Origin: Nitrosopumilus zosterae
GTDB taxonomy: Archaea > Thermoproteota > Nitrososphaeria > Nitrososphaerales > Nitrosopumilaceae
DNA: 64,000 nt
Assembly: GCF_025998175.1 (NCBI RefSeq)
Contig: NZ_AP026695.1
Location: 124,001-188,000 of the forward strand
Direction of reading: 5' to 3'
Shown here: piece by piece, positions 6,460 to 14,686 of the stretch
How positions within the stretch are numbered: position 1 is the first letter of the stretch
Layout of the letters: each line of letters starts with the position of its first letter
The notes under the pieces: model-generated
The model's input: the letters and a program-made list of their open reading frames with translations, nothing else
What the model was told of the DNA's origin: nothing
Databases searched by the model: none
Position numbers and translations under genes: made by a program

Positions 6460-8613
6460 ATGAAAATGAGTGACGAGGATCTAGAATTAGATCTGGATGC
6501 TGATCTAGATGATGATGACGATTTAGAGTTAGACTCTGATTCATCACCCAAACGAAGTGGTATTTTACAATCTACATCAAAACGTGTAAGAATGATTTTC
6601 TCTGTTATGGCAAGTCCAAACAGAATAGATATCCTTAGAATCTTAAATTCTAAAGGTCCTTTGACTTATTCTGAATTAAAATCCCTTGCAGGATTCAAGT
6701 CAAAAAAAGAAAGTGGCAAATTTGCATACCACTTGAGAAAATTACTTAGACAATCCCTTGTTGCACTTAACAAATCTGAAAGACGATACACCATTACAAA
6801 TCTTGGAAAGCTAGTTTTGAGTTTGGCAAGACAAATTGAAGAAAGATCAATTATTGAAAGTGGAAAAATGTACGTTAGAACATCTCATCAATCAATTGAG
6901 GAATTCAATTCACATAAAATTATTCAATCTCTGGTTCGTGAAGGAAGTCTTCCATTAGAACTTGCGCAAAAAATTACTGAAGAAGTCGAAAATAGAATTT
7001 ACAAATACCAGACCACCTATCTGACTGGCTCACTAATCAGAGAAATGGTGAACTCTGTCCTTCTAGAGCATGGTCATGAGGAATATAGGAATAAACTTGC
7101 ACGCCTAGGCCTTCCTGTTTATGACGTTCAGGAGATGATTTCCAATCTAGACAATGTAGATAATGGCGCTGAAGGTCTTCTCTTTAACACAGGACAGAGG
7201 GTATTTGCTGAACATCTATTAACTAACATCTTACCAAAAGATGTGGCAGACTCACATCTTTCTGGAGACTTGCATATTACTAATCCTGGAATTTGGTCTA
7301 TGATTCCTGATACCATATTTGTTAATATCAAGGAATTAATCGAAGATGGAATCAATCTTGGTGGAAAATATCTTGATGTATCTAGAATTCCTGCATCAAA
7401 ACAACTTGATGACATTGCAAGTTCACTATCAATTGTAATTGCACTCTTGTCAAAGGAGGCTTCGCAAGAAGTTGTAATTGATGGATTAGTGCAATTATTT
7501 ACAAAATATTCAAAGTCCATTCCAGAACTTGAACAAAAACTCACTGATGCGTTTGCAACTGCATCTACAACTGCAAAATATAACAAAACAAGTACAAAGG
7601 TATCAATTAGATTACAATTAGGAACTGATACAAAGATAATTAATTCAATTATTAATGCATACAAGAATTACACAAAGATTACTCCAATTCCAAAAATTGG
7701 TTTGATAATAGATGTTGACAAAGGAAAAATTACTGATATTTCAGAATCAATAGCTGAAATAATCTCTGTTGGCGGACACGTAATGTTTGCTAAAGGTCAA
7801 ACTTCTAGTTCCGGCGTTACAAATGGATCTACAAAAACCACAGCTCCGCTTTCAATAAACTTGGAATCTGTTTCAATTAATCTTCCAAGACTTGCATTTG
7901 AATCAAACAAAGATGAAACTTACTTTAGAGCAAGACTTGCATTACTAATGAAACCGGCATTATCATCTATGGCATTAAGAAAGAAAGAGATTTCAGATCT
8001 TACTAGACGAGGACTAAATCCAATTCTTGCCAAGAACACACAATATATGCAACGTAGTTCTGTTTCACTTGTTGTAAATTTGGTAGGGCTCAAAGAATCT
8101 GTCTTTAACATACTTGGATTCCAAGACAATAAAGAAGGACGCGATATTCTTCATAAGGTAATTCAGACAGCAGTTGATGTTGGAGCCAAAAAAGGTAAAG
8201 AATTAGGTGATACGGTTGCAATATGTATGACTGAAACTGAGGCATCTGCTCGTTTTGCTACTCTGGATGGCGAAAAATATGGCAAAAACTCTGCCTTAAA
8301 TTCAATGGAGGGTGACTCTTATTCACAGGGAATAGTAATTCAAGCCTCTGAAATTGCTAGTTTTACTAACAAAAGTGACCCTATAGTAGAATCAAACAAG
8401 CTCTCAAAAATCCTCACTGGAGGATTACTAGTCACATTACAAATTGACAAGAATGCAAAGGTAAACGAAATCAAAAAATCACTTGAAAAAGCATCAGAAC
8501 TTACGACTTCTTTCAAGCCTGTGCGAAAAATTGCAATTTGTGGTGAGTGTGGATTTAAGGATGAACCCTTTGAGGACAAATGTCCAAAGTGCAAGTCCCC
8601 ATACGTTGTCTGA
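6460..8613 (+). CDS. Winged-helix / ATP-cone / NrdD-like fusion protein, candidate regulator of ribonucleotide reductase
   Basis: 717 aa from ATG 6460, with TATA-like CTTATTTACT (6430-6439) 26 nt upstream. Order: acidic N-tail (residues 4-29); winged helix, ArsR-like (about 38-125; IFSVMASPNRIDILRIL); ATP-cone (about 138-225), the nucleotide-sensing domain of ribonucleotide reductases; a long region starting FAEHLLTNILPKDVADSHLSG (249-269) that resembles the anaerobic reductase NrdD core; and a C-terminal zinc ribbon CGECG...CPKC (about 694-712), like NrdD's zinc site. I find no glycyl-radical RVxGY-type motif. It is probably a nucleotide-responsive transcription factor built from a dead reductase scaffold (inference). 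nrdJ follows on the same strand after 212 bp. Confidence 0.75.
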   Translation: MKMSDEDLELDLDADLDDDDDLELDSDSSPKRSGILQSTSKRVRMIFSVMASPNRIDILRILNSKGPLTYSELKSLAGFKSKKESGKFAYHLRKLLRQSLVALNKSERRYTITNLGKLVLSLARQIEERSIIESGKMYVRTSHQSIEEFNSHKIIQSLVREGSLPLELAQKITEEVENRIYKYQTTYLTGSLIREMVNSVLLEHGHEEYRNKLARLGLPVYDVQEMISNLDNVDNGAEGLLFNTGQRVFAEHLLTNILPKDVADSHLSGDLHITNPGIWSMIPDTIFVNIKELIEDGINLGGKYLDVSRIPASKQLDDIASSLSIVIALLSKEASQEVVIDGLVQLFTKYSKSIPELEQKLTDAFATASTTAKYNKTSTKVSIRLQLGTDTKIINSIINAYKNYTKITPIPKIGLIIDVDKGKITDISESIAEIISVGGHVMFAKGQTSSSGVTNGSTKTTAPLSINLESVSINLPRLAFESNKDETYFRARLALLMKPALSSMALRKKEISDLTRRGLNPILAKNTQYMQRSSVSLVVNLVGLKESVFNILGFQDNKEGRDILHKVIQTAVDVGAKKGKELGDTVAICMTETEASARFATLDGEKYGKNSALNSMEGDSYSQGIVIQASEIASFTNKSDPIVESNKLSKILTGGLLVTLQIDKNAKVNEIKKSLEKASELTTSFKPVRKIAICGECGFKDEPFEDKCPKCKSPYVV

Positions 8614-8638
8614 TATTCGTATGTGAAAAACTAGTTAC

Positions 8639-8665
8639 GATCATTTTTTAAAATTTTTTGATCAG
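8639..8665. promoter_or_regulatory. Candidate RNR-locus operator upstream of nrdJ
   Basis: GATCATTTTTTA (8639-8650), then ATTTTTT, then TTTTTGATCAG (8655-8665). Both words recur upstream of the ATP-cone/winged-helix gene (6306-6326 and, inverted, 6393-6403). The flanking GATCA/TGATC form an inverted pair. Confidence 0.45.
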
Positions 8666-8808
8666 AATCAGATAAGCGATCTTCATCATTACTATCAAAG
8701 TTATGCCAGTATGAAATTCATAGTAGCGGTGTTAAAAAAATTGACTCATTAACGGGACAAGATCAAAACTTTTCGAGCACATAAGTTATATCCACATTGG
8801 TTCTAAGC

Positions 8809-8826
8809 ATGGAGGGGAGATTATAA
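8809..8826 (+). other. Leader mini-ORF overlapping the nrdJ start
   Basis: ATG GAG GGG AGA TTA TAA encodes MEGRL. Its stop overlaps the nrdJ ATG (TAATG). TATA-like ATAAGTTATA (8781-8790) is centred about 24-26 nt upstream of this ATG, so the transcript may start leaderless here. The mini-ORF itself contains the purine-rich GGAGGGGA (8811-8818), which doubles as a Shine-Dalgarno sequence for nrdJ. Confidence 0.4.
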
Positions 8827-11477
8827 TGGACAATTCACAAATTGAAAATACGATCAATGAGATCCGTAAGCGCAGTGGCGCAGTCACGGCTTTCAATCAA
8901 AATAAAATTTCAAATGCCATATTTCGGGCATTGGCCGCCACCTCTAAAGCCGATCGTGGTCTGGCCGATCAACTAGCAGAGAATGTAGTTAACAAACTAG
9001 TTGAACAAGGATTTACAAGTACTAGAACACCGACTGTTGAAGATATTCAGGATATTGTAGAATCAACTCTAATTGATAGCGGAAATAGCGATATTGCAAA
9101 AGCCTACATTGTTTACAGACATGAGAGAAGAAAACTAAGGGAAGAGAAAATGAAGGTCTTGAATCTGAAGGCTCTTGACCCAGTTTCCAAAAAGTTTGAT
9201 CTGAATTGTCTTAGAGTCTTGGCATCAAGATATCTTTTCCGAAATTCTAAAAACGAGATCATTGAATCTCCAACTCAAATGTTTGAGCGAGTAGCAATTC
9301 TGGTAGGAATTGGAGACATTCTATATGATTCACAAATCTTTGACAAATCGGGAAATATCAAACAAGATGTAGAAGAAGCAAAATCATATCTTGAAAAACT
9401 AGATGCCTTTGATTATAAATTCAAAGTAGGAGATTATTTCTTCAACAAATGGCATTTCAGATCCTTAATCAATCACTACGTGAGTCTTGCAAACAAAGGT
9501 CAAATGAAGATAAGCTTCAAAGATCTTTTGACATTACTTGCAGCAAAGAAACTAGATAATTATGCAGACAAAATCACAGAATACTTTGAACTAATGACTG
9601 CACAAGACTTTCTACCAAATTCACCAACCATGATGAATGCGGGTGGAAGATTGGGACAATTATCTGCATGCTTTGTACTTGGAATGGAAGATGGAATGGA
9701 ACAAATCATGAAATCTACCTCTGATGCAGCATTAATCTTCAAGTCTGGTGGTGGTGTTGGAATTAACTATTCTGATCTTCGTGAAGAAGGTGATATTGTA
9801 GCATCCACTTCAGGTGTTGCGTCAGGACCTGTATCTTTCATGAATATCATCAATACCGTCACTGAAGTAGTCAAACAAGGAGGAAAAAGGCGCGGTGCAA
9901 ACATGGGTATTATTGAAGCATGGCATCCTGATGTTGAAAAATTCATCACAAACAAAACAGAACCAGGAGTTTTAGAGAACTTTAACGTAAGCGTTGGTAT
10001 CTGGGAGGACTTTTGGCATGCCTTGGTAAATACTTCTGATGGTAACTATATCTTACGTAGCCCACGTGATAAAAAACCAGTTAAAGAAATCAATGCGCAT
10101 CAACTAATTGATCTGATTGCACTTTCTGCATGGAAGAGCGCAGAACCTGGATTGATCTTCTTTGATCAAATTAACAAATACAACGTATTTGCAAAAGCAA
10201 GAAAAGCACCACTTAGAGCAACAAATCCATGTGGTGAACAAAGTCTTTATCCATACGAATCCTGTAATCTAGGTTCTATCAACTTGGTAAATCTTGTAAA
10301 GAGACAAGCAGATGGAACTTATGAATTTGATTGGCAAAGATATGAAGAAACAATCAGAAAGACAACAAGATTCTTGGATAACATCATTGATGTCAATACA
10401 TATCCGGTACCAGAAATTAATGTAGCATCAAAAGAGTCTAGACGTATTGGACTTGGAGTGATGGGTGTAGCTGATCTATTGTACAAGCTAAAAATCCCAT
10501 ACAATTCTCAAGAAGGATATGAACTACAATCAAAACTATCTGAAGCTCTGTCATACTATTCAATGGAAGAAAGTGTTGCACTTGCTAAATCTCGTGGTGA
10601 GTTCCCACTATGTTCTAAAACAGAATATCCAGAAGGAAAGATTCCTATCTCAGGATACTATGAGAGACCAAAAGAATCTCATTCTTGTGATTGGGATCCA
10701 CTAATTGATAAAATCAAAAAGCATGGTATCAGAAATGTCTTGACTACTACGGTAGCTCCAACTGGCACACTCTCTATGATTGCAGATTGTTCAAATGGAA
10801 TGGAACCTGCATTTGCTCTTGTATTTGAGAAGAGAGTAACTGTTGGAAGATTCTTCTATACCAATAAGATAGTTGAAGAAGCACTAAAAGAACATGATCT
10901 TTACAATGATGAAATCCTTGAAAAGATTGCAGACAATTACGGTTCATTGAAAGGAATACCTGAAATTCCACAATGGATGCAGGATGTCTATGTTACAGCA
11001 ATGGATATTCATTGGGCTGATCATCTTATGGCTCAAGGTGTATGGCAAGACTGGATTGGAAATGCAATTGCAAAAACAATCAACATGCCATATGACGTAA
11101 CTGCCGAAGACGTAAAATGTGCATATCTTCTAGCACATGAACTTGGACTAAAAGGAATGACAGTTTATCGTGATGGTTCTAGACACAAACAAGTTCTTCA
11201 TATGACTAGTGAAAATGCTCAGAAGATATTTGATGTACCACCAAGTGATTACATGACTGCTTTTGTGAAAGAAAACATCACAAATCCATACATCAAGTCT
11301 CAAGTAAATGCAGCACTTGCATTAAAAGTTCATGACGAAGAAATCAAGATTGAACCTCAAAAACAAGAAGAGATTTCAGAAGATCGTCTATGTCCGACAT
11401 GCAAAAACAATCTGGTCTTCGTAGAGGGTTGTAGCATTTGCATTGAATGCGGATACAGTGGTTGTACTTCTGGATAA
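8826..11477 (+). CDS. nrdJ: Adenosylcobalamin-dependent ribonucleotide reductase (class II)
   Basis: 883 aa. It makes deoxyribonucleotides using a B12-derived radical. An N-terminal ATP-cone (about residues 15-105; overall activity control) precedes the ten-stranded barrel. Active-site residues: Cys282 (LSACFVLG), Asn467/Cys469/Glu471 (NPCGE). The C-terminal tail CPTCKNNLVF...CSICIECGYSGC provides redox-shuttle or zinc cysteines. Class II enzymes need neither oxygen nor a separate radical subunit, and the cobalamin operon at 42.6-46.8 kb supplies the cofactor. A strong GGAGGGGA ribosome-binding site precedes the ATG, unusual in this mostly leaderless genome. Confidence 0.95.
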   Translation: MDNSQIENTINEIRKRSGAVTAFNQNKISNAIFRALAATSKADRGLADQLAENVVNKLVEQGFTSTRTPTVEDIQDIVESTLIDSGNSDIAKAYIVYRHERRKLREEKMKVLNLKALDPVSKKFDLNCLRVLASRYLFRNSKNEIIESPTQMFERVAILVGIGDILYDSQIFDKSGNIKQDVEEAKSYLEKLDAFDYKFKVGDYFFNKWHFRSLINHYVSLANKGQMKISFKDLLTLLAAKKLDNYADKITEYFELMTAQDFLPNSPTMMNAGGRLGQLSACFVLGMEDGMEQIMKSTSDAALIFKSGGGVGINYSDLREEGDIVASTSGVASGPVSFMNIINTVTEVVKQGGKRRGANMGIIEAWHPDVEKFITNKTEPGVLENFNVSVGIWEDFWHALVNTSDGNYILRSPRDKKPVKEINAHQLIDLIALSAWKSAEPGLIFFDQINKYNVFAKARKAPLRATNPCGEQSLYPYESCNLGSINLVNLVKRQADGTYEFDWQRYEETIRKTTRFLDNIIDVNTYPVPEINVASKESRRIGLGVMGVADLLYKLKIPYNSQEGYELQSKLSEALSYYSMEESVALAKSRGEFPLCSKTEYPEGKIPISGYYERPKESHSCDWDPLIDKIKKHGIRNVLTTTVAPTGTLSMIADCSNGMEPAFALVFEKRVTVGRFFYTNKIVEEALKEHDLYNDEILEKIADNYGSLKGIPEIPQWMQDVYVTAMDIHWADHLMAQGVWQDWIGNAIAKTINMPYDVTAEDVKCAYLLAHELGLKGMTVYRDGSRHKQVLHMTSENAQKIFDVPPSDYMTAFVKENITNPYIKSQVNAALALKVHDEEIKIEPQKQEEISEDRLCPTCKNNLVFVEGCSICIECGYSGCTSG

Positions 11478-11523
11478 ATAACAGAATCACAACTTTTTTA
11501 CTCCCTTTTCATTTTGAATCAAT

Positions 11524-12633
11524 GTGAACAAGAAGATTCTAGGAATAATTGCAGGCATAGTGGTTATTGCGATAGTGTCTACAGTTTTAGTCATGCCCAA
11601 TTCAGAAATTAATACTCGAACTAATGAAAAAATTGGTCTAGTGATTAATTCTCCTAGCCAATCTGTTACTTTACAAAACTTGGATGAAATTTACTCCGAA
11701 GCTGCCAGCTCTGGTATTGGAAGAAGTAATGTCTATCTCTTTTGGAATTTAGTTGAGCCTGTTCGTGATAAATTTGATTGGCAACAATCAGACGTATTGA
11801 TGAGTTTTAATAAAAAAAATAATCTCAAAGTTACACTTTACTTTTCTGTAATAAATGGTGAAACACTTGGACCTTTTCCAAGTTGGATTGGAAAACCTCC
11901 AATAATCTCCATTGGAGAAGATAGGGTGGTTAGCGTACTTGATGCAATACTATCAAGATACGACATCATAGACACAGTTATTCTTGCAGGAGAAACAGAA
12001 TCTCAATTCAGATTCAATGAGCAAAATATTCCTGTATACAAGGATCTATTCAATGGAGTTTATGAAAAAACCAAAGAAAAACATCCTGATGTAAAAATAG
12101 GAAATGCATTTGCGTTACACCACGTAATTAACAAAAATCTACAATATATTGTGACTGATTTAGCTGTTGGTGATTTTATTGCTTTTTCTTATTCACCAGT
12201 TGACACACTAAATGATATTATCAAAACACCAGAACAAGCAATTGGGGATTTAGAGCAAGTGTTTGATTTAGCTGGAGATAAGAAAGTAGGAATTTTTGAA
12301 CTTAGCTGGAGTACCGCTGATTTTGTTGGAGGCAGTGATTCTTCACAAACAGAATTTTTAGAAAAATCCTTTGATTTTTACGCTGCGAATGAATCTGAAT
12401 TAGAATTTTTTACTTGGTACAGACAATATGACAAACCTGAAGGAACATGTACATTTGAAGAACAGGAAGTTGGTGAGGATACACTTACTGTTGGTGGTTC
12501 TGGTTTTGGAAGTAGTGAGCATGTAATTGAGAGATTAAATCAGTATGTGTGTAGTGCAGGATTGATCAACAGTGATGGTACTCCAAAATCTAGTTGGATT
12601 GAATTTAAAAAACAAGTTGATATGACTAACTAA
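11524..12633 (+). CDS. Membrane-anchored/secreted TIM-barrel glycosidase-like protein
   Basis: 369 aa from GTG 11524. An N-terminal hydrophobic segment (residues 4-24) is either a signal peptide or an anchor. The remainder reads like a clan GH-A (beta/alpha)8 barrel: VYLFWNLVEPVRDKFDW near residues 70-86, VILAGETESQF (Glu157/Glu159, acid/base candidates) and VGIFELSWS (Glu259, nucleophile candidate). Two C-terminal Cys (in EGTCTF and QYVCSAG) could form a disulfide. I recognise no specific family or substrate. The stop is separated from nep1 by one base. Confidence 0.6.
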   Translation: MNKKILGIIAGIVVIAIVSTVLVMPNSEINTRTNEKIGLVINSPSQSVTLQNLDEIYSEAASSGIGRSNVYLFWNLVEPVRDKFDWQQSDVLMSFNKKNNLKVTLYFSVINGETLGPFPSWIGKPPIISIGEDRVVSVLDAILSRYDIIDTVILAGETESQFRFNEQNIPVYKDLFNGVYEKTKEKHPDVKIGNAFALHHVINKNLQYIVTDLAVGDFIAFSYSPVDTLNDIIKTPEQAIGDLEQVFDLAGDKKVGIFELSWSTADFVGGSDSSQTEFLEKSFDFYAANESELEFFTWYRQYDKPEGTCTFEEQEVGEDTLTVGGSGFGSSEHVIERLNQYVCSAGLINSDGTPKSSWIEFKKQVDMTN

Positions 12634-12634
12634 A

Positions 12635-13303
12635 ATGATCTCTTTAATTTTATCTGAATCATCATTAGAAATTGTTCCATTTGAGCTACAAGATCACCCA
12701 TCCATAATTTTTCATGCACGAAAACTTGGAAAACATTCCTCAGAAATCTTACTTGATAATTCTTGGCATTTTGCAGCTATGAAAGGAATTAAAAATGAAT
12801 TAAAAAGAGGAAGACCGGATTTAGTACATTTTTCAATACTTGAAGCTACCACAATTCCATTATATCTTAAAAATAAAATAAAAATTTACGTGCATACACT
12901 TGATGATAAAGTAATTTATTTTGGTCAAAACGTCCATGTGCCAAAGTCATATCATAGATTTGAGGGAGTAATTGAAAAACTGTACAAAGAAAAAAAAATT
13001 ACAGCAAATAATGAAACATTACTAGAACTTAAAGAAAAAACATTTTCAGAATTACTTGATGAAATAAATCCATCAAAAGTAATTGGTTTTTCAACAAGAG
13101 GTAAACCTAGCTCGTATGAAAAAATCGCTACAGAAATTTCAAATAATGACTGTATTATAGTTGGCGGATTTCAAAAAGGACATTTTTCAGATTTTGTTGA
13201 AAACAAAATAACTGATCTATATTCTATTGGTGATGAATCACTTGAAGGTCATGTTGTAGTTGCTAGACTACTCTATGAGTGTGAAAAAACCATTTTTATG
13301 TAG
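12635..13303 (+). CDS. nep1: 16S rRNA pseudouridine N1-methyltransferase Nep1
   Basis: 222 aa. SPOUT-class methyltransferase (Emg1/Nep1) that methylates the hypermodified pseudouridine in the small-subunit rRNA and aids ribosome assembly. Diagnostic stretches are RGRPDLVHFSILEATTIPLY (residues 58-77), SYHRFEGVIEKL (107-118) and IIVGGFQKGHFSDF (175-188; cofactor-binding knot). Length matches archaeal Nep1. Its end is close to the downstream tRNA gene; the T-rich TTTTTATG at its 3' end could act as that tRNA's TATA box. Confidence 0.95.
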   Translation: MISLILSESSLEIVPFELQDHPSIIFHARKLGKHSSEILLDNSWHFAAMKGIKNELKRGRPDLVHFSILEATTIPLYLKNKIKIYVHTLDDKVIYFGQNVHVPKSYHRFEGVIEKLYKEKKITANNETLLELKEKTFSELLDEINPSKVIGFSTRGKPSSYEKIATEISNNDCIIVGGFQKGHFSDFVENKITDLYSIGDESLEGHVVVARLLYECEKTIFM

Positions 13304-13325
13304 GAACTGAAATTTGCATTCTGTT

Positions 13326-13399
13326 GCAGTCATAGTATAGCCTGGTTAGTATTCGGGGTTTCCAACCCTGTGACGCGGGTTCGAATCCCGCTGACTGCA
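13326..13399 (+). tRNA. tRNA-Gly (anticodon TCC)
   Basis: The acceptor stem GCAGTCA (13326-13332) pairs with TGACTGC (13392-13398), and the discriminator is A (13399). Anticodon arm CGGGG-TTTCCAA-CCCTG gives TCC (glycine). The T arm is GCGGG-TTCGAAT-CCCGC. The D stem GTAT/ATTC contains one mismatch. No intron and no encoded CCA. A TATA-like TTTTTATG (about 13293-13300) lies 25-30 nt upstream, within the nep1 3' end. Confidence 0.95.
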
Positions 13400-13451
13400 T
13401 CTCATTCATTGTAATAATAACTAATTTTTAGGTCAAGTTTTAGAAATTATT

Positions 13452-13781
13452 GTGAAATCTGCAGTAAGAAAAATCGCGATAGAGCGAATGCAAATTTTAA
13501 TTGAAAAAGCAATACTTAATGCAAAAATTAACCCTGACCTTTCTCAGCGTCAGGCTTTTCTTGCTAGAAGAATTAGTACAAGACACAAAATTAGGATGCC
13601 TTATGCTCTTAGGATGGTTTTCTGTAAAAAATGCAAGTCATTTATTGCACCTGGATTAAATTCTAGAATTCGTATAGGCAGAACATCTGTCAAATCAATC
13701 AGAATTTCTTGTAACTTGTGTGGACATACTTATCGTAAAGTTATACCCCCATCCGCTACAATTAAAAAAAACAGTATTTGA
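13452..13781 (+). CDS. rnp4: RNase P protein subunit Rpp21 (Rnp4)
   Basis: 109 aa from GTG 13452, with TATA-like CTAATTTTTA (13421-13430) 26 nt before it. Protein partner of the RNase P RNA in tRNA 5' maturation. It has the Rpr2/Rpp21 zinc site FCKKCKSF (residues 57-64) and SCNLCGH (82-88), and N-terminal helices (ERMQILIEKA) that contact Rpp29. The tail is basic. It sits just after a tRNA gene and before S19e and PDCD5, an order common in archaea. Confidence 0.9.
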   Translation: MKSAVRKIAIERMQILIEKAILNAKINPDLSQRQAFLARRISTRHKIRMPYALRMVFCKKCKSFIAPGLNSRIRIGRTSVKSIRISCNLCGHTYRKVIPPSATIKKNSI

Positions 13782-13903
13782 TACAAGAATTGAACTATCG
13801 GAAAAGTTGAATATTGATCCATGTATTTTAGGCTACATTATATTTGACAATCTAGCGACAATACCTCAATGATTTATAAGACGATTATCGATTTTTTCAC
13901 TTT

Positions 13904-14356
13904 ATGGCAAAGGTATACGATGTACCAGCAGATGTTTTGATAAAAAGACTAGCGAATATTCTAAAGAATGAAGATATTCCTGCGCCTTCTTGGATTCCTT
14001 TTGTTAAAACTGGAGCTCATGCAGATAGACCCCCACAAGAACGAGACTGGTGGTATACTAGATGTGCATCAATTATGAGAAAAATATACTTTCATGGCCC
14101 AATTGGAATTAACGAATTAAGAAAAGATTATGGTGGAGGTAAACCCTCTGGATATGGAGCTGCTCATCACAAAGATGCTGGTGGCGCAATAATTCGCAAT
14201 GCAATTCAGGGATTAGAAAAACTTGGTTATTTGGAAAAAGTTGAGAAGAAAGGTAGAATTATTTCTAAAAATGGAATGCAAAAACTAGATAGATTATCCA
14301 CAGAAATTCTAAAAGAACTAATCGTTGAAAACCCTCAATTGAAAGTTTACACATAG
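13904..14356 (+). CDS. rps19e: 30S ribosomal protein S19e
   Basis: 150 aa, full length. Characteristic S19e stretches are APSWIPFVKTGAHADRPPQ (residues 27-45), DWWYTRCASIMRKIY and GYGAAHHKDAGGAIIRNAIQ. Component of the small-subunit head in archaea and eukaryotes. TATA-like GATTTATAAG is centred near 13877, 26-27 nt before the ATG. It is followed 7 nt later by the PDCD5-family gene. Confidence 0.97.
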   Translation: MAKVYDVPADVLIKRLANILKNEDIPAPSWIPFVKTGAHADRPPQERDWWYTRCASIMRKIYFHGPIGINELRKDYGGGKPSGYGAAHHKDAGGAIIRNAIQGLEKLGYLEKVEKKGRIISKNGMQKLDRLSTEILKELIVENPQLKVYT

Positions 14357-14363
14357 ATTCAAA

Positions 14364-14645
14364 ATGAGTTTTCCAGAATCTAACGAATCTCCTTATGAAA
14401 ACACCAACAATGAGTTATCCGCACAAAAAGAACAGATTCTAAAACAAATTCTTTCACCAGAAGCTAGATTGAGACTAAATAATATCAAGATGGTAAAATC
14501 AGAACTATCCGATCTTGTTGAACAATATTTGATAGGCATGGCAACTCAAGGCAAATTACCTGGTCAAATATCTGATGATCAACTCAAACAAATTCTGCTT
14601 TCTATTCAACAACCAAAACGTGATTTTAAGATAAATCGAGTATGA
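14364..14645 (+). CDS. PDCD5-family DNA-binding protein
   Basis: 93 aa. Archaeal homologue of eukaryotic PDCD5/TFAR19, a small helical-bundle nucleic-acid-binding protein. Diagnostic C-terminal stretch: ARLRLNNIKMVKSEL (residues 34-48), then DQLKQILLSIQQPKRDFKI (72-90). Immediately follows S19e, the usual archaeal neighbourhood, suggesting cotranscription. Cellular role in archaea is uncertain. Confidence 0.9.
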   Translation: MSFPESNESPYENTNNELSAQKEQILKQILSPEARLRLNNIKMVKSELSDLVEQYLIGMATQGKLPGQISDDQLKQILLSIQQPKRDFKINRV

Positions 14646-14686
14646 TCCAGAAAAAATATAATTATGGGTAGCCCACCGTTTAATTC

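Noticed and set aside
8614-8825. Cobalamin riboswitch before the B12-dependent reductase
   Set aside because: No B12-box-like conserved sequence (GCCACTG-type) could be seen in the 212-bp gap.
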